From Planctomycetaceae bacterium (GTDB taxonomy: Bacteria > Planctomycetota > Planctomycetia > Pirellulales > Thermoguttaceae): a DNA stretch of 38,122 nucleotides. Location: positions 1 to 38,122 of the forward strand of contig JAISLW010000129.1 of the NCBI GenBank assembly GCA_031277105.1, written 5' to 3'. Shown here one piece after another: positions 36,001 through 38,122 of this stretch; position 1 is the first letter of the stretch, and the number at the start of each line of letters is the position of its first letter. Both the position numbers and the translations under genes were made by a program. The notes below the pieces were generated by a model, which made no database searches, was not told where the DNA came from, and saw nothing but the letters and a program-made list of their open reading frames with translations.

Positions 36001-37474
36001 CGCTGCCTAATGTTAAATCTGCGTATGAAATTGTCGGTCCAGTCGTACCAATATCTTGCGTTGTTAAAATCGATCCGGCGCCGACGACATTTATAATTCC
36101 TTTCGATCCGGCTTCTGTAGCGACTCTCACGTCTTCCGTAAATTGGGCAGTTGCGCCGTATGAAATATCCAACGAACTTGTCGATAAAGTAAAATAATCA
36201 CCGCCGCCGCTAACAATACCTTCCATCAACAATCCCCCAGCCGTCAACGCCGAACCCTTGCCATCAACAAGAACCCTACCAACCGTATCGGTTTTAGTAG
36301 TCCCGTCATACCCCTTGCCAATAAATAAATCATGATAAGTCGTAGTATATTCATAATCGCTTGAATAATAAAATCCAGTATAAGAAGGAGATTCATAAGT
36401 ATATGAAGCAATAGTAGCCAAACCGCCATTGGAAATAGTAAACAATGCGTCTTGAGTAATAACATTATCGCCCCATTGACCCGCATTGCCAACATAAAGA
36501 TTCCCCGCATGCTTCCACTCCGTCCGGTAATCATTGCCAATAACCGCATTAAAACGAGTCGTCATGTTAAAATAATTATCATACGTATCGGTAAAAGAAT
36601 AATCATAAGAATAATAATGATAAGAATAATCACGATCAGAATAATACCCATAAGGAGTAACACCCTGTGAAATATATACATCTGTGGTAATAGAATAAGA
36701 ATCGCCGCCACTGGTTAAAGATGTATTCCTTTCTATTGAATATGGATTTGTACCGTCGTCTATAGTTCCAGAATCAAATGTACTCTCAAATAATATCGGC
36801 ATACCTGTTTCCAAAATTCCGCCCTTAACAATAATGCCGCCTGGGAAAGTCGATGTTCCGTTAGGAATGCCGTTTGTATCTATAGTCCGAACATCGTTAG
36901 TCATATTGTGCAACCGGATCGTTCCTTTACCGGATTTAATAAATTGTCGATTTAACGTGTCGCCTTGAGTGGGATAAGTGAAATCAGACTTAACCGTTAT
37001 CGCCGGTCCTGCCGTCAAATTGCCCGTAGCAGAATCAAAATTATACGTCTGATAATTATAATCATTCATAATAAACGTAACGCGATCCGTTGGCGGCATT
37101 GATGGCGGGGATGAGTAGTCAATTGTATTTGGTAGTTTAATTGGCGATAGCGGATTTATGAACCAATCGCCTTGCGGATTAAGTTTAATACTAGGTTGTG
37201 GAAAATATGCCGCATTGTCCTCAATCAGAAACCTGCCCGTAAGATCCGGATAAAATCCCCGCAACTCATAAGGCACGCCATTAAGACGAGGATACGTAAT
37301 ATATACCTCGCCTGCAGAATACTTAACTATCCCAAACAAAATAATTATTATAGTCAACAGCGCAATAATCGACCGCAGCAAGATGTAAAGCCTCTTACCT
37401 GATTTCATTTTCAAATTCCATTTGTCAGGGTTCTGTCTGTTTTGCATTTTAGCCCTTGTTGTCAAATATTTCAC
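24068..37474 (-). CDS. Giant autotransporter adhesin with Pmp-like repeats
   Basis: The gene encodes 4468 codons in one unbroken frame. The N-terminus has a long signal region (KSGKRLYILLRSIIALLTII, then LFGIVKYSAGE). The first codon of the frame (37474) is GTG, and ATGs at 37447 and 37408 are alternatives; 37408 gives the most typical signal peptide. The passenger is Gly/Asn/Thr-rich beta-helix sequence (GSLNISGGQSTITIAGSGAT). Residues ~1555-1920 hold a run of chlamydia-type Pmp motifs, GGAIY-like (GGAIYINGG, NNGGGMY, NNGGAIW, NGGAIF, NGGALY) alternating with F..N (FSGN, FNGN). Unusual segments are Tyr-rich stretches at about 275-390, a Glu/Gly tract at about 795-815 and a dockerin/EF-hand-like DINQDGKIDANDD at about 3870. 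The last ~280 residues form an autotransporter beta-barrel ending in an aromatic residue (NIGYNRSY). The product is predicted to be surface-displayed and to mediate adhesion. Confidence 0.9.
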   Translation of the reverse strand: MKYLTTRAKMQNRQNPDKWNLKMKSGKRLYILLRSIIALLTIIIILFGIVKYSAGEVYITYPRLNGVPYELRGFYPDLTGRFLIEDNAAYFPQPSIKLNPQGDWFINPLSPIKLPNTIDYSSPPSMPPTDRVTFIMNDYNYQTYNFDSATGNLTAGPAITVKSDFTYPTQGDTLNRQFIKSGKGTIRLHNMTNDVRTIDTNGIPNGTSTFPGGIIVKGGILETGMPILFESTFDSGTIDDGTNPYSIERNTSLTSGGDSYSITTDVYISQGVTPYGYYSDRDYSYHYYSYDYSFTDTYDNYFNMTTRFNAVIGNDYRTEWKHAGNLYVGNAGQWGDNVITQDALFTISNGGLATIASYTYESPSYTGFYYSSDYEYTTTYHDLFIGKGYDGTTKTDTVGRVLVDGKGSALTAGGLLMEGIVSGGGDYFTLSTSSLDISYGATAQFTEDVRVATEAGSKGIINVVGAGSILTTQDIGTTGPTISYADLTLGSVSGSFGILNLLDGGRAEIGSLNISGGQSTITIAGSGATLKAHGSVGLNGTIAVSNGGALEASLIDVNNTHSLSLYSGGNVVANLMYIEDNSTVTSLQSNLSIRDRLNVALSGDTGRINLLHATSAYAQTLGTTGALSLTNVAGKDTWLHTGTANIGNATNGNTVALVNVSDQAGFAATNNINIHSYYLDISRNPHDNTYVLPVLNVAGAGSKVRSHIIDIRGANSVFNLARGSSADVTGSIDLTSHHYISSNFYTNYHSYATMNLSGANVTSGNIDLTQYARLNASEESSITLTHAPITAATEEEEGEGEGEGGGEGEGEEEESVVSEPTKKGLLINNASEVNLVNSLEKIPRGTNVGEVDRSSLNFNNGANLYVGVSGNEYYNDGILNLLNSKIDGNGAFGVTIGSANSYGRVNIFGGKYNLHGGNMNIVNGYFNAVENTRGEAGTITVGTIGFARIGGQVGMTNTAVVDGVGLNHFVVETNPYDEFTTAYTNGSKLLVLSGGIIRSTEAFSTIDGLIGGNGTIRANARRDKDGNLVGPGYRTILEGKSVIYAGDYKGEVGTLTFAGQLDLGPSPYFRVDLRDKATTANSSDRVNVTDSAGLSGYTVYAYADVRIGGAITVDLTSLIQAIPSSISSSTILQITGSGNFLTNLPTASNTYASARNILDYEQMNNWGWSFRLNGEVIPIEPVWANDAFQGWWTSRVRRTDIWNFFGHPDIGKTGDSIYGHITANALEITLNNLVYENHVLTWRGYTDSDASLTVYAAEGANLNWNLTVKNWMGTYEGDPTNPLDPLYGATAQQIANAGTGRFLDGDAVIFDYNITDAWFWANNIGAVDGRNPANFQIIIGGNGKTVAEMVVRNIQQSGSDPFWIPTFVGNILADGTKTTLTETNNNYSGQLQVTNSRIRLAGNNEFRGGIKLQDSTIILRNGDDFALGSYGGATLTKGVVQILSDPDVTRPHIEIYYNHGHDDVAISNRFYASGTDNDFRIYIRTDANTGTYFVSKLTIENVRGGGSAIDLRNGSNLDFMTSNRDFAMRNNNSKARQLYDIKSMIAPYPVLSYSNDGDGGAIYINGGTITGMNSLRNFILSNNEADNNGGGMYLTNSLVFDSYYTTFLFENNIAGNNGGAIWAGNNDLTFTGNSGKSIEFVGNHADGTPGLTTGGGAIYARKVIIAGAAMNFSGNTAASNGGAIFTPTFDFQSGRVTFNGNIAGRNGGALYVVNPTSGLTWNLLPTTSYQSNEYLIFTGNESDFQSDIDANVNGGGGAIYTNYNLNIAAGNFNKISSNFIGNKANNGSGGAIYIDSDGRPATNPGQVILSGSNQFSSNFAKEYGGAIYSDWLVIGYKNLSYSTILNYDFNDAAKIDASNTSFLNNRVGIGGADYGNGGAFYGNFLIAAGNTSFIDNESLGDGGAAYITKDGYVVLNASAATGDIAFANNKSKVKGSNSTPNSLFLETGINIFLTGERNIYFDDPIASYKYDPAAANPILPSSDGGNTLSKAGSGFVQFVGENILNPYNAATLGNVDIYAGTFRLAGSHPSLLSSFTTNGDINFGKPTTTIMPGNPTKLEAGDIILSGQGKFKATNINIGDAGYLNNILISPDNDKFEIPGGVGFAGATPGRNTVTYARSNPSIGITNPNSKPQSYYKAIGKLTFDADVKFNFGIIGYKKDESNNLILDGEGNPIPIYKNNQIKYKVDLADEYVLEEMPKLLDKTKELFNTHAINEYKKTVYTDDVNSKLLPRIDLEFKQSDDIIITGDITAPNRKIVVELNNWVEGTFELMRSYKDDGKLDINWFKDISGNTATTLLAPISSEFGIEVTVAGLPLGSRQVAYLYVENDVKDVVEAIDYAGNKYQKNLGNDDTVGGTYNRLILVANTAYGNKDLLWTGVKSNNQWNTTDANWRWYWTTDIEKYNPNDYVIFDGIGLDRSSITINNKVQVSGMLIMGGWQSFVREGAEKEFDMENENIITGKLLRKKIRTLNDTYNTNNNNYVYDEWNDKFGVTTSLTYDDAWLIDNNGQTVSGRLNIDTPTKQSFTEFHVSTSFEKGTQIHDTGTIILGVNNALGKLTNTLEDADFDPDSYKAVAAAINNHNLQENANPTGANPIVTHESPMDLLSELRIASDRNDQSGMVYFYDLPKNLASNDEDDYYLYDYLYDAPVPVQRTTLIKTADKKQLATNNWFYVAPELIDFGAPFDPSDPTRANPNDPNSSGVYYEPPYNYEVLNQITYNLTLAAGADGAKWTIEGNNGDAASQKARWDLQARQEKYNNTNAYPNKSFKYHDQTGPYNNAEFFNLEWNEVYAGVIFAGSSSELNIKGNLSFLNNLAPVDDQGRPYGAIHLNSHFNDAYYNAVVKNTPTTNPDYQNIIDAIDNEFYASIQNVLHFDTSDGDVVLRGNHYIDPVSGEEKPLAISFRNQNLIKFTGEHIKNVIKDPGYVGDYIFHVFLDDPIRAINPDIFETIIDPNDPNQVKELEVWKDSAALLVNFKNTDSFVQLRGVNITHGNITAESGILRLANDYDDVTSSIDLGKTNKLFIGNKAALAGNGIITAGTTEIVGIISPDSAVLAPDDRSVGNKNDALRHVGTLTFNGNLVFYDAEFHIDIAENGNGKVVADKIVVNGNISFGNDEMQINTIKLDDWIGPAKYVIMEVNGANNRISQVDDSWIIKYHGASLHYIDVNIDEEIELDYVSVNSENDEYELASAANVALAVIGQKKLILQLRSDTPFGNVIEWKDGDDWSIDNIKSDNLIVLNNDTPQEIFTVTSDKMLLGGLEVYDKDFELRSITRDNIGQINIVANSKFAGLTANGKIYVHSGGSLYTNVPIFNQYGIILENHGASGGGGTIIYGVQDAFGKYQETYQNEPNSAGRITAIGANNFIKVDASVNATNRIVVDPGAELTIKVNNGETFTISGVKSTANGAAISVTDGGKLTIGGNTIITGNTSHYYIEQIPTVDAGSLTPLSKPLETLSGYGGAIYLEDAAQLIFDTTDGAIKIFNNFDKTGQNGITLVGVDNIVKFEGGKNGNGVDIIDPVTIAYYANPNDPTELVQASGENYFEINFADNPNAFVQFTSAELGRGTHFYVNSGTLRLAGGVGANGKESKVGIGAKEKFTTDAGQPVYEFCGRGYMIVNENGKIAGNGTIGAYYIELNGAEVSPDNEKFTTTSSIIGNENLIGKITLDATADYSTDPTADNANHLVYLIDIKNTTFNIDVKKGNVSDQVLLAHYAGFNYASKDGVYNITDLGVLENNTININAWNTGLFTVLKSEGVADNVGLGTDSFPPDILERFNLELGGDVTGSRQNAKLLFGSGQYGSEGTLIDDYTTLRVDISMNAADRRRIVWSSDANGFLTTSAKGNWLDDKGNDENFNHSDYLIFNEKGKQNGFNLNLDINQDGKIDANDDKIILGKPIYDASGVKITGIKEGARTFSGLLISGGNYTFAGGDFFGVAADFIDQSGQKTTMNGDVKIAAGNVTFENNLYTEGNIEILNAAKVTLKNHKAFHAEKTFKVANTATLIIEPASNLIRAATVDIQGNVKFINEPEPSQTNKPRFDNLIAVTDKPFDAQTQENLKSKFEQTAGLWNRRVEFNAAANAMDLVYSAVSLNDYAKLHNFNANNTTLANYFSNVFNHWEQPEFEKSLMNLNDDQLLEVFSTLSNAAVHSEAKYMALSNPFNAISNHFFSVQDVDNYSYNYSVLRGAPRNAKRDIWFSINNHNLEMKSDGNAQNIETNTSGFNIGADKQYGNALLAGILLATGNAKLSQPQNGNKIEMENLIFGIYLQYQFINEIQLNTYIGFGTQKYDSKRYALQNIDAATYAHAYGYSKTEYDGDSAFWNIELVRPIHWRPGIAFMPAVAVDARYAHTNSFDENDYFKTHIKSAAIDQIMFRAGLNSLWKINDRFRLETQSWYSRQIGGNDTIATNMSIPGANITPANLKGIKAGRDFATLGVGSRYYLTNKKQSQIFLDYVFERGNRSKAHAVNIGYNRSY

Positions 37475-37858
<384 letters not shown>

Positions 37859-38122
37859 TTATTTAATGTATGTTTTCGTTGTTTTGTCTTCGTCCCGATA
37901 GGGACGGAATTTTCATAACCGCAGGTCTTTGACCTGCGGTTAAAAATCCATACAAAACTCTGCCCCGCTAGGGGCAGGACTTTTTGCGTTAAATAATGTC
38001 AATAAAGTCCTGCCCTTTCAGGGCAGAAATTATGTGCGGCTTTTTACCGCAGGTCGCAGACCTGCGGTTATGAAAGTTACGCCCTTATCAGGGCGAAGAT
38101 TTGATCAATCACACATCAAAAA
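37859..38122. repeat. Palindrome-of-palindromes element, copy 2 (uninterrupted)
   Basis: It has the same order of hairpins as copy 1 at 9055-9557: GTCCCGATAGGGAC, CGCAGGTCTTTGACCTGCGG, TGCCCCGCTAGGGGCAGGAC, then CCTGCCCTTTCAGGGCAG, CGCAGGTCGCAGACCTGCGG and CGCCCTTATCAGGGCG. The short centre GCGTTAAATAATGTC has no MITE. It runs to the window edge and may continue beyond. Confidence 0.85.

Overview
The window is AT-rich bacterial DNA, most likely from a member of the Planctomycetota and plausibly a host-associated or anaerobic lineage. Three things point there. One is a HzsA-related protein that joins a beta-propeller to two CxxCH haem sites, a family typical of Planctomycetota. Another is chlamydia-type polymorphic-membrane-protein (Pmp) repeats in a giant autotransporter. 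The third is that most genes lack a Shine-Dalgarno sequence. The assignment is inferred from gene content; no rRNA or marker gene is present.

Region 1 (about 1-11325) is an accessory island of six + strand genes. In order they are a membrane-anchored von Willebrand A (VWA) protein, a lipoprotein, a P-loop GTPase (SrfC/dynamin-like), an actin/Hsp70-fold ATPase (SrfB-like) that starts 1 nt after the GTPase stop, a small membrane coiled-coil protein, and a membrane protein with a weakly GrpE-like C-terminus. Four of the six have an export or membrane signal, so the set looks like an envelope-associated machine driven by a GTPase and an Hsp70-like ATPase. This is the best candidate for an undescribed system in the window. 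It is bracketed by inverted copies of a ~168-bp hairpin element (48-215 and 11012-11178) and contains MITE-like palindromes.

Region 2 (11330-21710) holds three long, probably independent genes. They are the HzsA-related dihaem propeller protein (minus strand), an exported GH78 alpha-L-rhamnosidase (+) and an exported 1167-aa TPR protein (+). Repeat-filled gaps of 330-900 bp separate them.

Region 3 (21711-37474, minus strand) holds two surface proteins: a beta-barrel outer-membrane protein with a Gln/Pro-rich linker, and a 4468-codon autotransporter adhesin with Pmp-like GGAIY repeats and a C-terminal barrel. CGGAATT tandem modules lie on both sides of the autotransporter gene.

The intergenic DNA is unusually rich in structured repeats: palindromes built from smaller palindromes, a MITE nested in the loop of another palindrome, a recurring CCGTGAACGGTTAC motif, G-quadruplex-capable tandem repeats, and GTCTCGCC-type clusters. 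No tRNA, rRNA, CRISPR array, integrase or transposase gene was recognised.
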